64,000 bases of DNA from Streptomyces mobaraensis (lineage in GTDB: Bacteria > Actinomycetota > Actinomycetes > Streptomycetales > Streptomycetaceae). A program made the translations under genes and the position numbers. Of the stretch, positions 25,251 through 34,635 are shown piece after piece (position 1 is the first letter of the stretch; every line of letters begins with the position of its first letter). The notes beneath the pieces are model-generated. The model was not told the origin of the DNA and ran no database searches. It was given only the letters and a program-made list of their open reading frames with translations. The stretch lies in NCBI RefSeq assembly GCF_020099395.1, contig NZ_CP083590.1, forward strand, positions 7,440,001-7,504,000, given 5' to 3'.

Positions 25251-25931
25251 ATGCGTTCCACCCACTCCGGCTATACCCGTCTGTCCAAGGTCCATAAGTT
25301 CTCCGCCGCCGGTCTCGGTGCCGCGGGTGCCGCCGCGGTCGCGTTCGCGGTGGTCTCCGGTGGTACGGCCGTGGCGGACGCGCGTCCGGTGGTCAAGCCG
25401 GTGGCGTTCGAGGCCAAGGCGTTCGAGGGTCAGGGCCAGGGCGAGGCGGCGCACAAGTCGGACGAGGCCGCCGCGCGCGCCAAGGCCGAGGCGGCGGCGA
25501 AGGTGAAGGCGGACAAGGACCGCGCGGAGAAGCAGGCCGCGAACCGTTCCACCGCCCGCAAGCCGATGCGGAAGCCGGCTGCCCCCGCCGCTCCCGCGCC
25601 GAAGGCGTACGGCAACGACCTGGAGGGCTGGATCTCCCAGGCCCTGGACATCATGAAGGCCAAGGGCATTCCGGCCTCGTACGAGGGTGTGAAGCGGAAC
25701 ATCATGCGGGAGTCGACCGGTAACCCGCACGCGATCAACGACTGGGACGTCAACGCGGTCAATGGTGTGCCGTCGAAGGGTCTGCTGCAGATCATCGACC
25801 CGACCTTCAAGGCGTACCACGTCGAGGGCACGTCCTGGGACATCTGGGACCCGGTCGCCAACATCGTCGCGTCCTGCAATTACGCGGCCGACAAGTACGG
25901 CTCGATGGACAACGTCAACTCCGCGTACTGA
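25251..25931 (+). CDS. Secreted transglycosylase SLT-domain protein
   Basis: A 226-residue precursor. The N-terminal signal (KFSAAGLGAAGAAAVAFAVV, cleavage around AVA-DAR) is followed by an Ala/Lys/Glu-rich linker and a C-terminal lysozyme-like domain with MRESTGNPHAINDWDVNAVN (catalytic Glu in RES) and SKGLLQIIDPTFKAYHVEG. This is the Streptomyces SLT family that cleaves peptidoglycan glycan strands. ATG 25251 starts the signal peptide. Codon use is less biased than in the neighbours (more T in third positions), consistent with high expression. A perfect terminator follows. Confidence 0.9.
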   Translation: MRSTHSGYTRLSKVHKFSAAGLGAAGAAAVAFAVVSGGTAVADARPVVKPVAFEAKAFEGQGQGEAAHKSDEAAARAKAEAAAKVKADKDRAEKQAANRSTARKPMRKPAAPAAPAPKAYGNDLEGWISQALDIMKAKGIPASYEGVKRNIMRESTGNPHAINDWDVNAVNGVPSKGLLQIIDPTFKAYHVEGTSWDIWDPVANIVASCNYAADKYGSMDNVNSAY

Positions 25932-25949
25932 CGGAGAGCGAAACAAAAC

Positions 25950-25996
25950 GCCGGAGGGCGGCGGCACCGGAAACCCGGATGCCGCCGCCCTCCGGC
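25950..25996 (+). terminator. Strong hairpin after the transglycosylase gene
   Basis: Perfect 17-bp arms GCCGGAGGGCGGCGGCA (25950-25966) and its complement (25980-25996) with a 13-base loop, 19 bp after the stop codon. Confidence 0.85.
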
Positions 25997-26036
25997 ACGT
26001 CCGCATCAACATCGCGCGCCGGGGTAGTCGTGGCGC

Positions 26037-27530
26037 ATGCGTGCAGCGGTGAGTTCATGGGACGAAGCGGCCTTCCGCGCGGTGGCGACCCGGCACTGGC
26101 CCGGCGCCGACCGCGTACTGCCCCGGTTGTCGCGCAGCGCCGACCGCGGCCTGCTGTGGTTCGGCATCGCGGCCGGAGCGGCCGTACTGGGCGGCAGGCC
26201 GGCCCGGCGGGCGGCGCTGCGCGGTGCCGCGTCGCTCGCCCTGGCCTCGGCCACGGTGAACACGCTCGGCAAACGGTCCGTACGCCGCGCGCGGCCCCTG
26301 CTGGACGTCGTCCCCCTAGTCCGCAGGCTGGCCCGCCAGCCGATCACCACGTCGTTCCCCTCCGGGCACTCGGCGTCGGCCGCCGCCTTCGCCACCGGCG
26401 TCGCCTTGGAGAACCCCGGCTGGGGGCTCGCCCTGGCGCCGCTCGCGGCGTCGGTCTGCTTCTCGCGCGTCTATACGGGCGTCCACTATCCGGGTGACGT
26501 GCTGATCGGGGCGGCGCTCGGCGCGGGCGCCGCGTTCGCCGTACGCGGCCTGGCGCCCACCCGCCGGCAGCTCGCGCCGCCCGCCCGGCCGCAGGCCGAC
26601 GCGCCCGCCCTCACGGAGGGCAAAGGGCTGGTCGTGGTGGCGAACCCGGGCTCGGGCCAGCGGCTGACCGAACGCCCGGACGTCGTCGACCCCCTGCGCT
26701 CCGTCCTGCCGCGCGCCGAGTTCCTGACCGTCGGCACCGGCCCCGACGGGCCGGGCCCCTCGCTGGACGAGGCCCTGGAGGAGGCGGCGGACCGGGCGCG
26801 GGAGCTCGGGGGCGCGCTGGGTGTGCTGGGCGGCGACGGCACGGTCAACGCCGCCGCGGCCGTCGCGAGGCGGCACGGCCTGCCCCTGGCCGTCCTGCCC
26901 GGCGGTACCCGCAACCACTTCGCCTACGACCTGGGCATCGAGACCCTCGGCGACGCCTGCCGGGCCGTCGAGTGCGGGGAGGCGGTCGCCGTCGACATGG
27001 TGCGGATCCGCGGCGGTATGGAGCGCGACGAACGGTGGTTCCTCAACACGTTCAGCGTCGGCGCCTACCCGGAGCTGGTCCGGATCCGCGAGCGGTGGGC
27101 CCCCCGGATCGGCGCCTGGCCCGCCGGGATCCTGGCCGCCGTGCACGTCCTGCGGACCGGCCGGCCCATCACCGTCGAGATCAACGGCCGGCGCCGGCGG
27201 GTCTGGACGGTCTTCGCCGGCAACTGCACCTACCGCGGCCTGGGCGCGGCCCCGGTGCGCCGCCACGACCTCGCCGACGGCGTCCTGGACGTCCGCATCG
27301 TCTCCGCCGGCCGGCTCGCCCGCACCCGCCTGCTGACGGCGGCCCTCACGGGCGGCATCCGCAGCACCCCTGTCCTCGGCACCGCCCGCCTGCGACGGCT
27401 GCGGGTCGGCGGGCTGCACCCCGGCGCGCACTTCGCGTACGACGGCGAGACCGCCCCGGTGCCGGGCGGCCTGACCCTGGAGAAGGAGAACGAGGCCCTG
27501 GTGGTCTACCGCGTGCCCACCGGCCCGTGA
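26037..27530 (+). CDS. Bifunctional PAP2 phosphatase - diacylglycerol/lipid kinase protein
   Basis: A 497-residue fusion. Residues ~1-180 are a PAP2 domain: KRSVRRARP, then FPSGHSAS, then SRVYTGVHYPGD, the three phosphatase motifs. Residues ~200-497 are a DAG-kinase catalytic domain: VVVANPGSG, LGGDGTVN and PGGTRNHFAYDLGI. The PAP2 part is membrane-embedded with 3-4 helices. Such fusions in actinomycetes probably act on lipid phosphates and may recycle polyprenyl or phosphatidic compounds. ATG 26037 has a weak ribosome site. Confidence 0.9.
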   Translation: MRAAVSSWDEAAFRAVATRHWPGADRVLPRLSRSADRGLLWFGIAAGAAVLGGRPARRAALRGAASLALASATVNTLGKRSVRRARPLLDVVPLVRRLARQPITTSFPSGHSASAAAFATGVALENPGWGLALAPLAASVCFSRVYTGVHYPGDVLIGAALGAGAAFAVRGLAPTRRQLAPPARPQADAPALTEGKGLVVVANPGSGQRLTERPDVVDPLRSVLPRAEFLTVGTGPDGPGPSLDEALEEAADRARELGGALGVLGGDGTVNAAAAVARRHGLPLAVLPGGTRNHFAYDLGIETLGDACRAVECGEAVAVDMVRIRGGMERDERWFLNTFSVGAYPELVRIRERWAPRIGAWPAGILAAVHVLRTGRPITVEINGRRRRVWTVFAGNCTYRGLGAAPVRRHDLADGVLDVRIVSAGRLARTRLLTAALTGGIRSTPVLGTARLRRLRVGGLHPGAHFAYDGETAPVPGGLTLEKENEALVVYRVPTGP

Positions 27531-27552
27531 GACGCGCGGCCGGCGCGGCCGC

Positions 27553-27900
27553 TCAGGCGGCCGCCACGGGACCGAGCACCGTATCGGTGCCGGTCACCGA
27601 CAGGAGGCGGGCGACGCCGCGCTGCAGCGGCCCCCGCACGAAGAGCGCGGCCCCGGCGTCCGCGGCCTCCAGCCGGGCCCACAGCAGGGTGTTCAGCCCG
27701 GTGCAGTCGCAGAAGCTCACCTCGGCGAGGTGCAGGTCCAGGGCGTACGGGTGGTGCTGTCCGAGGCAGGCACAGATGGTCCGGCGCAGTCCGGGCGCGG
27801 TGCCGAGGTCCACCTCGCCCGTGAGGCGGATGGCGGCGCGGTCACCGTGGAGATCCACGCGTGTGCGCAGACGCCGTGCCGATGGGTCGGGGTTCGTCAT
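27553..27900 (-). CDS. STAS-domain anti-sigma factor antagonist
   Basis: A 115-residue STAS protein: VDLHGDRAAIRLTGEVDLGT, LDLHLAEVSFCDCTGLNTLL and FVRGPLQRGVARLLSVTGTD. The phosphorylatable position is Thr in DCTGLN, where SpoIIAA has Ser (DSSG). It would bind an anti-sigma kinase to release an SigB/SigF-type factor; no kinase gene is nearby. ATG 27900 has GGGAG upstream. Confidence 0.88.
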   Translation of the reverse strand: MTNPDPSARRLRTRVDLHGDRAAIRLTGEVDLGTAPGLRRTICACLGQHHPYALDLHLAEVSFCDCTGLNTLLWARLEAADAGAALFVRGPLQRGVARLLSVTGTDTVLGPVAAA

Positions 27901-28120
27901 GTGCCGCTCCCATGAGAGCCGGTTGGCGGGCAGGAGCCATACTCCTCCCTTCATTGTCGTCATCCGTGAGCGGATCCTTCTTTCGGGTGAGTCGACGCGA
28001 TGGTCCGTTCCTCGTACGGACCGTGCGCCGTCGGGCGTACGGAGCCGCCCCGCGGCGGAGCGTAGGGCGGGCGGACGGCGAAGGCGGGCCGGCACCGGCG
28101 GGGATCCAGTGGCCGGTGTG

Positions 28121-29335
28121 TCACCGCCCCGCAGTGACGGGGTACTCGGGCAGGTCGATGTCCCCGGCCTTGGCGAACTGGGCGCCGAGCAGGTTCCGCA
28201 TCGGCCACCTGGTGACCTGGCGCATCGAGAGGTTCCGCAGCCGGATGCCCAGCGTGCTCATCGGCGCGAACCCCGCCGCGCCGCCGGGCGGCAGCTCCTG
28301 GGCCCGGTCGACGTACGGCCGCATCACCCGGTTGTAGCGCGGGAACGCGACCCGGTGGTCGCCGCCGGCCGCGGTCAGCTCGCCCGCCAGGACGTACGCG
28401 CCGACCAGCGCCAGGCTGGTGCCCAGCCCGGTGAGCGGCGTGGCGCAGTACCCCGCGTCACCGAGCAGCGCCACCCGGCCCCGGGACCACCGGTCGAGGC
28501 GCACCTGGCCCATCGAGTCGAAGAGGAAGTCGGGCGCGTCCCGCATCGCCCGCAGCAGGAACGGCGTCTCCCAGCCGACCCCCGTGAAGCGCTCGGTGAG
28601 CAGCGCCTGCTGGGCGGTCACGTCCTGGCGGCCGACGGCGAGCGGCGGTGAACGGAAGCTGAGGCCCGCCTTGATCTCGCCGGGCCGCCGGCCCGGCCGG
28701 GCCGTGGCGACGCGTCCGCCGGGCGCGTTGTGCATCAGGAACCAGCCGTCGAGGTCCGGACCGTCCGTGGCGGTGAACCACGCCGTGTACAGGTCCAGCG
28801 GCCGGACGTGCTCCCGCTCGGGCCCGAACGCGAGGCCGCGCACCGTCGAGTGGAGGCCGTCCGCCCCGACGACGAGCCCGAACCGGCGGGTGCCCGCGGA
28901 CCGGAACGCGACCCTGACGCCCCGCTCGTCCTCGGTGAGCTCCGTGATCGTGTCGTCGAACAGGTACTCGGTGTCCTGCCCGGGGCGGCTCGCCTCGTAC
29001 AGCAGGCGCGCCAGGTCCCCGCGGAGGATCTCGATCTCGGAAATGATCCCCTCCCCGCCGAAGCTGTCCGCCGGCATCCGCGCGGAGATCCGGCCGGAGG
29101 CGTCGACGTAGGCGAAGCCGCGCTGGTCGAGGCCGAGCGCCCGCGCCTGTTCCATGAGGCCCATCCGGGACACGACGGTCCGGCCGGCGCCGCGGAGGTC
29201 CACGGCCTGGCCGCCGGACCGCGGCGCGGCCGCCCGCTCGACGACGGTGACGGAGAAGCCCGCCCGGCACAGCCAGTACGCGAGCGCGGGGCCGGCGACG
29301 CCTCCGCCGGATATCAGGATGTCGGTGTTCTGCAT
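28121..29335 (-). CDS. FAD-dependent monooxygenase (class A type)
   Basis: A 404-residue flavoprotein. The N-terminal Rossmann motif is ILISGGGVAGPALAYWLCRA (GxGxxG), then a DG motif LVVGADGLHSTVR and a GD motif RVALLGDAGYCATPLTGLG. This is the group A aromatic hydroxylase/TetX-like arrangement. The start is ATG 29335. It is divergent from a GntR-TetR fusion regulator with GTGCACTAGTGC sites between, so it is probably the regulator's target. The substrate may be a drug or aromatic compound. Confidence 0.9.
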   Translation of the reverse strand: MQNTDILISGGGVAGPALAYWLCRAGFSVTVVERAAAPRSGGQAVDLRGAGRTVVSRMGLMEQARALGLDQRGFAYVDASGRISARMPADSFGGEGIISEIEILRGDLARLLYEASRPGQDTEYLFDDTITELTEDERGVRVAFRSAGTRRFGLVVGADGLHSTVRGLAFGPEREHVRPLDLYTAWFTATDGPDLDGWFLMHNAPGGRVATARPGRRPGEIKAGLSFRSPPLAVGRQDVTAQQALLTERFTGVGWETPFLLRAMRDAPDFLFDSMGQVRLDRWSRGRVALLGDAGYCATPLTGLGTSLALVGAYVLAGELTAAGGDHRVAFPRYNRVMRPYVDRAQELPPGGAAGFAPMSTLGIRLRNLSMRQVTRWPMRNLLGAQFAKAGDIDLPEYPVTAGR

Positions 29336-29420
29336 GGCGAGGAATGTACGGCGTACGCATGCGGCTGGGCAAGCGGGGGTTTGCGGCAATAACCGGAAGG
29401 CAGGCCCTTGTTGAGGTGTG

Positions 29421-29442
29421 TAGTGCACTAGTGCACTAGTGC
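29421..29442. promoter_or_regulatory. Candidate operator O1 of the GntR-TetR regulator
   Basis: TAGTGCACTAGTGCACTAG is a run of two overlapping palindromes of TAGTGCACTA type, in the middle of the 213-bp divergent gap. It ends in GTGCACTAGTGCGG, which recurs near the regulator start. Confidence 0.65.
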
Positions 29443-29521
29443 GGGAAGCGCTGTCGGGGCCGCTCGGGGCGGTCCGGCCGCGCGTCGCCCGGCGCCCGTC
29501 GCTACGGTGATGCCCTTCGAG

Positions 29522-29533
29522 GTGCACTAGTGC
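29522..29533. promoter_or_regulatory. Candidate operator O2 of the GntR-TetR regulator
   Basis: GTGCACTAGTGC, followed by GGAAAGG, repeats the O1 sequence and lies immediately before the regulator's ribosome site and GTG 29549. It would allow autoregulation. Confidence 0.6.
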
Positions 29534-29548
29534 GGAAAGGGAGGGGCC

Positions 29549-30523
29549 GTGGACGGGCGTACGGCGTCGCGCTCCGGCCGGATCGTGACGGAGATCCGGC
29601 GGCGCATCGAGACGGGCGAACTGGCCCCGGGGGACCGGGTCCCCTCGACGCGCGAGATCACCCGGGAGTGGGGCGTCGCCATGGCGACCGCGACCAAGGC
29701 GCTGACCGAGCTCCGCCACGAGGGGCTGGTCCGCGCGGTCCCGGGCGTCGGCACCGTCGTCGCCGCACCGCCCCGGCGCCCGGGGCGTCCCGCCCGCCGT
29801 CCGGCCGCCCCGGAGCCCGCCCCGGCCCAGGACCGGCGGGGGAGCGGTGCGGCGGATCCCGGGCTCTCGCCCGAACGGATCGTCGAGGCCGCCCTGGGCG
29901 TCGCCGACGCCGAGGGGCTGGCCGCCGTCTCGATGCGGCGGGTCGCCACCGTCCTGGGCGTGGCGACCATGTCGCTCTACCGGCACGTGGCCGACAAGGA
30001 CGCCCTGGTGGTGCGGATGATGGAGGCCGTCTTCGCCCGGACCCCGTTCCCGGACGCCCCGCCGGACGACTGGCGCGACCGGCTGACCGTCGCGGCCCGG
30101 CTGTTGTGGCAGGCGTTCCGCCGCCACCCGTGGCTCGCCCCCGCCCTCTCGGTGACCCGCCCCCAGCTGATCCCCAGCGCCCTGCCCTTCACCGAATGGG
30201 TACTCGGCGCCCTGGACGGCCGGGGTCTGGACAACACGACGGTCTTCTCCACCCACCTCACGCTGCTCAACTACATCCGCGGCACCGCCGTCAACATCGA
30301 GGCGGAGGAGGAGGCGCAGGCCCTGACCGGCATGGACAGCGACACGTGGATGGACGCCCAGGAGCCCGAGCTCCGGCGGATCCTGGCCGGTGGCCGCCTC
30401 CCCACGATGGCGCGGCTGCTCACCTCCGGCCCCTACGACCTCGATCTCGACGAGCTCTTCGAGTTCGGTCTGCGGCGCTTCCTGGACGGCGTCGCCGCGC
30501 TCCTGGCGGAGGCCGAGGGCTGA
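29549..30523 (+). CDS. GntR-TetR fusion transcriptional regulator
   Basis: A 324-residue protein with two DNA-binding domains. Residues ~1-75 form a GntR winged helix (IRRRIETGELAPGDRVPSTR, WGVAMATATKALTELRHEGL, VPGVGTVVA). After a Pro/Ala linker, residues ~110-160 are a TetR HTH (ERIVEAALGVADAEGLAAVS, VATMSLYRHVADKDALV). The rest is a TetR_C (tetracycline-repressor-like) ligand domain. The start is GTG 29549 with GGAAAGGGAGG upstream. It probably represses the divergent FAD monooxygenase and itself via the GTGCACTAGTGC sites. Such fusions are known in actinomycetes but little studied. Confidence 0.92.
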   Translation: MDGRTASRSGRIVTEIRRRIETGELAPGDRVPSTREITREWGVAMATATKALTELRHEGLVRAVPGVGTVVAAPPRRPGRPARRPAAPEPAPAQDRRGSGAADPGLSPERIVEAALGVADAEGLAAVSMRRVATVLGVATMSLYRHVADKDALVVRMMEAVFARTPFPDAPPDDWRDRLTVAARLLWQAFRRHPWLAPALSVTRPQLIPSALPFTEWVLGALDGRGLDNTTVFSTHLTLLNYIRGTAVNIEAEEEAQALTGMDSDTWMDAQEPELRRILAGGRLPTMARLLTSGPYDLDLDELFEFGLRRFLDGVAALLAEAEG

Positions 30524-30709
30524 GGAGCCGGCGGAAACGGAACGGAACGCGCCACCCGGGACGGCGCTTCACGCCGGATCCGGTGCCGGGCCCCCGGCCG
30601 TGCCGGACTCCGTTCCGCGAGAGGCCGGCCGGCGGGTAGCGTGGCCGTGCTCGGGGGAAGGCGCCCGTTCCGGTCGCGAGGCCGGGGCGGCCGGAGTCGG
30701 GGGTGGAGC

Positions 30710-32125
30710 GTGGACGAGACGGCAGGGACGCGGCGTGCGGCGGGACGGGAGCGGCCGCGGCACGCGGTCGTCGTCGGCGGGAGCCTGGCCGGGCTCCTCG
30801 CGGCACACGTACTGGCGGACCACGCCGGCACGGTGACCATCGTCGAACGCGACCGCTATCCCGACGGGCCGGATCACCGGGCCGGGCTGCCGCAGGACCG
30901 GCACACGCACGTGCTGCTGGAGAGCGGGCGGCAGGCGCTGGACCGGCTGCTGCCCGGGGTCATGGACGAGCTGCGCGGGCACGGTGCCCCGGCGATCGGG
31001 ATGCCCGACGAACTGCTGCACTGGCAGGCGGGACGCTGGTACCGCCGCACCCCCGCCACCATCCGTTTCGTCAGCGCGTCCCGTCCGCTGGTCGACTGGG
31101 TCGTACGCCGCCGGGTCCTGGCCGATCCCCGGATCCGGCTCGTCGACGGGACGGAGGTCACCGGCCTGCTCGGGGACGCCGACCGGGTGCGGGGCGTCCG
31201 GCTGCGGGCCCGGGGCGCCGGGCGGGCGGGGGAGGAGCCCGGCACGCTCGCGGCCGATCTGGTGCTGGACGCCTCCGGCCGCTCCTCCCGGGCCCCCGGC
31301 TGGCTGACGGACCTCGGCGCCGAACCGCCCCACGAGGAGCGGATCGACACCGGACTCGCCTACGCCACCCGCTTCTACCGGGCCGGCGGCAACGCGGACC
31401 TGCCGTTCCGGGGCATCTACATCGTTCCGGACGCCACCCAGCCGTACGGCGGGGTCATCCTGCCGATGGAGGGGGACCGCTGGACCGTCCTGCTCTCCGG
31501 GCTCCGGGGCTGCGAACCGCCCACCGGCGACGCCGGGTTCCGGGCCTTCGCCGACCACCTCCCGCACCCCGTCTTCGGCGAGTGGATCGACAAGGCCGAG
31601 CCGCTCGCCCCCGCCCACGGCTACCGGTCGACCGCCAATGTCCGCCGCCGCTACGACCTTCCGGGCCGCCGCCCGGCGGGCTTCCTCGCCGCCGGGGAGG
31701 CGCTGTGCGCCTTCAACCCCGTCTACGGACAAGGCATGACGGTGGCCGCGCTGAGCGCCCTGGCCCTGCGGCAGGTGCTGGACGACGTCCGCCGGGTCCC
31801 GACGACCCGCCGGGTGCAGCGGGCGCTGTGCGCGACCGTCCGCCCGCCGTGGAACATCTCCGCGGGCGGCGACCGGCTGCTGCCCACCGCCGTCGGGAAC
31901 GCGACCGCGATACGGGCCGTCGACCGGCCCGGTGCCTGGTACATGTCCCGCGTCGTCCGCAGGGCCACCGGCGACCCGGTCGTCGGGGCCGCCTTCCGGG
32001 CGATGACGGGGCTCGTCGTCCCGCCGTCCGCCCTGTTCGCGCCGGCCGTCGCCCGGGCCGTCCTGCTGCGTCCCGAGCCGCAGGCGCCCGTCGAACCGCC
32101 GATGGGCCTGGAGACCGGCGCCTGA
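30710..32125 (+). CDS. FAD-dependent oxidoreductase/monooxygenase
   Basis: A 471-residue flavoprotein with N-terminal HAVVVGGSLAGLLAAHVLAD (GxGxxG), an acidic strand end VTIVERDRYP, the segment LPQDRHTHVLLESGRQALDR, and a late AAGEALCAFNPVYGQGMTVA (the GD-like motif is replaced by GEA). This matches the 2-polyprenyl-6-methoxyphenol hydroxylase-like group, including geranylgeranyl reductase-like proteins. GTG 30710 is the likely start; GTG 30641 in frame is possible but lies in non-coding-like sequence. The substrate is unknown. Confidence 0.82.
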   Translation: MDETAGTRRAAGRERPRHAVVVGGSLAGLLAAHVLADHAGTVTIVERDRYPDGPDHRAGLPQDRHTHVLLESGRQALDRLLPGVMDELRGHGAPAIGMPDELLHWQAGRWYRRTPATIRFVSASRPLVDWVVRRRVLADPRIRLVDGTEVTGLLGDADRVRGVRLRARGAGRAGEEPGTLAADLVLDASGRSSRAPGWLTDLGAEPPHEERIDTGLAYATRFYRAGGNADLPFRGIYIVPDATQPYGGVILPMEGDRWTVLLSGLRGCEPPTGDAGFRAFADHLPHPVFGEWIDKAEPLAPAHGYRSTANVRRRYDLPGRRPAGFLAAGEALCAFNPVYGQGMTVAALSALALRQVLDDVRRVPTTRRVQRALCATVRPPWNISAGGDRLLPTAVGNATAIRAVDRPGAWYMSRVVRRATGDPVVGAAFRAMTGLVVPPSALFAPAVARAVLLRPEPQAPVEPPMGLETGA

Positions 32126-32134
32126 CGGTGACCG

Positions 32135-32171
32135 GGCGGGCCGGCGGCGTGGTCAGCGCCGCCGGCCCGCC
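32135..32171. terminator. Bidirectional hairpin between convergent genes
   Basis: Perfect 15-bp arms GGCGGGCCGGCGGCG (32135-32149) and CGCCGCCGGCCCGCC (32157-32171) between the oxidoreductase and collagenase stops. Confidence 0.8.
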
Positions 32172-32184
32172 ACGGAACGGCCGC

Positions 32185-34527
32185 TCAGCTGCGCAGCGGC
32201 CCCTCACAGGAGTAGTCGGCGGTCCCGCCCCGGCCGTCGGACCAGACGTCCACCGCGCCGAAGGAGCAGTTCATCTCCTCCAGGTTGGTGGAGGCCGGCC
32301 GGGCCCGCTCCAGGATGAAGTAGTCGACCGTGCCCGACATATCGCGGAACACCCGGTCGGGGTCGGCCGCGTCCGTGAGCCGCGCGGTGATCCGGCCGGT
32401 GCACACGAAGCGCCGCACCGACGGGTCGGGTCCCGCGACGCAGTCGGGCGTCAGCGAGGCGGCCGAGACCAAGGACGCGCGCACGGCCTCGGGGGTCGCG
32501 TCCCGCAGCCGGTCGTTGGGGATGACGTCGGTGCTGGGCACGTACAGCCGGTCCACCTCGGCGATCCGCCGGTCGAGGAAGGCGTCGTAGGCGCGCTGGA
32601 GCCCCGCGTCCTTGCCCGTCCGGTCGCGCCAGGCGTCGAACCCCTTCGGGTCGTCCGCCCGCAGCAGGCCGTACATCTCGCGCAGCAGTGACGGCCGTTC
32701 GGTCCAGAGGAACTCGAAGAAGGTGCCCGCGTAGTCGTAGAAGCGGAAGCCGTCGCCGTCGTACGTGGCGTGCAGCAGCCGGTCGACGCTCATCCGCGGG
32801 CCGCCGTTCGCGGTGTCCTTGATGACGCCCCGGACCAGGGACTTGCGCACCTTGACGCCGTCGCCGCGGGTGGCGCCGGCGAAGAACTCCGCCGTGCCCT
32901 CGTCCATCGCGGTGGTCCGGTCGCCCTGGTACCAGGGGCCCTCGCCGAACAGGCCGGGCACGGCCCACCGGCCGTTGAGGTAGTGGGTGTACTCGTGCCG
33001 GAAGAGCTCCTCCAGGGTCAGCGAGGAGTCCTGCGGGACGCGTCGCTGGTACGTGTAGAAGGTCGCGCCCTGCTCGATGTACATGCCGCCGTTGTTCGTG
33101 CTCAGGCCGGTGAGCAGCGGCTGGAAGTCCTCGTACTGGGCGCGCGAGGCGTACAGGACGATGTTCAGCGTGGAGTTGACGTCGCCGGCCAGCGGTTTGT
33201 CGGTGCCCAGCACCCGGTGGAACTGGGCCTTCACCTGCTTGCTCGCGTAGTACAGGCGGTCGACGGTGGCCCGGTCCAGGGCGGTGCGCACCTTGATGCC
33301 GCCCCCGTCGTAGGTGTAGGTGACGGGGAAGAGGCGCCGCTCGATGTCCGGCTTGCAGACGCTGTAGGTGGCGCAGGACTGGTAGTAGACCAGCCAGCCC
33401 GCCGCCTTGGCCCACGGTGAGCCGAGCGCGCCGAAGTTCCGCTCGACGACGGGCAGCAGCGCGCCGAGGCCGGACACCGTCTCCGTGCGCAGCGCGTCGA
33501 CCTCGCCGAAGCGGCCGTACTCGCCGACGGCGTCCCGCACCACCCACTCGTTGGGCGTGCCCTTCAGGTGCGTGTAGCCGGCGACCTTGCGGAACGCCTC
33601 GCGGTACGCGGAGTTGCCGGTGACGACGGTGCGGAACGCGGTGTCCTTGTTGCCCGGGTACAGGCCCAGGTAGTTGACGGACAGCCCGGCGAGCGCGGCG
33701 CCGCCCCAGGACGGGTCCTTGTACGTCGTGGTGTGGTACTGGTCCATGGTCGCCAGGACCTTGCGGATCGTGCCGAGTTGGGACTGCCGCAGGCCGGGGC
33801 CGCTGCCCGCGTACAGGGCCTCGCGCAGGCTCTCCGCGTTGGACCGCGTGACGTCGAAGCTGTGGGCCGCGCCGCCGAAGGCGCTGAGGGCGCGGCGCAT
33901 GGCCTCGGTGGTCGGCGGGTCCGTGACGTCGATCTCGGAGCGCGAGAAGTCGTGGTACACGACGGCGTGGAGGTAGGTGAGCATCTCCAGCAGATGGCTG
34001 CCGTTGCGGCCGTCGTGCCGGGGCGCGAGGGCGGATATGCGCCGGGAGACGGCCTGGACGTGCGCCTTGGACATGACGGGGGCGAGCCGGGCGTCCCAGG
34101 TCCAGATGAGGGTGCGGAGGCAGCCGTCGGCGGTGACGGCCGGATCGGCGAGGAAGTCGGCGAACGCCTCGGGCCCCAGGCCGGTGATGCCGTCGAGCGT
34201 GCAGGGGGCCAGGCCCGGGTGGGACGTCGTGCCGGGGCCGGCGGGCGTACGGGCGCCCGCCACCCGGCCGTCGGGGAGGCCGCCGGGGGCCGGCAGGGGG
34301 CGGGCGTTCGGGCGGGGCGCCCGGGCGAGGCGGTCGGCCCGGTCGTGCCCGGAGTCCGGGCCGGCCGCCGCCGTCGTCTCCGGGGCCGTCGTCGGGGTCG
34401 TCTTCGGGGCCGGGTGGCCTGGTGGGGCCGCCGGCGCGGCGACGGCCTGCGGAACGGCCGGGCCGAACAGGGCCGCGGCGAGGGCGCCGGCGGCGAGGGT
34501 GCGGCGGACAGGTCTGTGTCGGGACAC
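32185..34527 (-). CDS. Secreted M9A collagenase-type metalloprotease
   Basis: A 780-residue precursor with a signal peptide (RRTLAAGALAAALFGPAVP, cleavage near AVA-APA) and a Pro/Thr-rich spacer. The peptidase M9N region begins near residue 110, and the zinc motif HEYTHYLNGRWAVPGLFGEG starts at His511. The third ligand is the Glu of MDEGTAEFFAGATR. These segments closely follow clostridial ColG/ColH. No C-terminal PKD or collagen-binding domain is present, so it may act on gelatin or small collagen peptides. GTG 34527 has GGAGA upstream. A sigma70-like promoter is visible about 110 bp upstream. Confidence 0.93.
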   Translation of the reverse strand: MSRHRPVRRTLAAGALAAALFGPAVPQAVAAPAAPPGHPAPKTTPTTAPETTAAAGPDSGHDRADRLARAPRPNARPLPAPGGLPDGRVAGARTPAGPGTTSHPGLAPCTLDGITGLGPEAFADFLADPAVTADGCLRTLIWTWDARLAPVMSKAHVQAVSRRISALAPRHDGRNGSHLLEMLTYLHAVVYHDFSRSEIDVTDPPTTEAMRRALSAFGGAAHSFDVTRSNAESLREALYAGSGPGLRQSQLGTIRKVLATMDQYHTTTYKDPSWGGAALAGLSVNYLGLYPGNKDTAFRTVVTGNSAYREAFRKVAGYTHLKGTPNEWVVRDAVGEYGRFGEVDALRTETVSGLGALLPVVERNFGALGSPWAKAAGWLVYYQSCATYSVCKPDIERRLFPVTYTYDGGGIKVRTALDRATVDRLYYASKQVKAQFHRVLGTDKPLAGDVNSTLNIVLYASRAQYEDFQPLLTGLSTNNGGMYIEQGATFYTYQRRVPQDSSLTLEELFRHEYTHYLNGRWAVPGLFGEGPWYQGDRTTAMDEGTAEFFAGATRGDGVKVRKSLVRGVIKDTANGGPRMSVDRLLHATYDGDGFRFYDYAGTFFEFLWTERPSLLREMYGLLRADDPKGFDAWRDRTGKDAGLQRAYDAFLDRRIAEVDRLYVPSTDVIPNDRLRDATPEAVRASLVSAASLTPDCVAGPDPSVRRFVCTGRITARLTDAADPDRVFRDMSGTVDYFILERARPASTNLEEMNCSFGAVDVWSDGRGGTADYSCEGPLRS

Positions 34528-34635
34528 CGTTGTCTCCAGAGTGGGGGGATACGTGGGGGGATGTGAGGAGCGGCCGAACTGCCCCCTGGTGCGGGGTGCT
34601 TGGGGAGGACGGCCGCTGAGCGCTGTGTGATGCGT

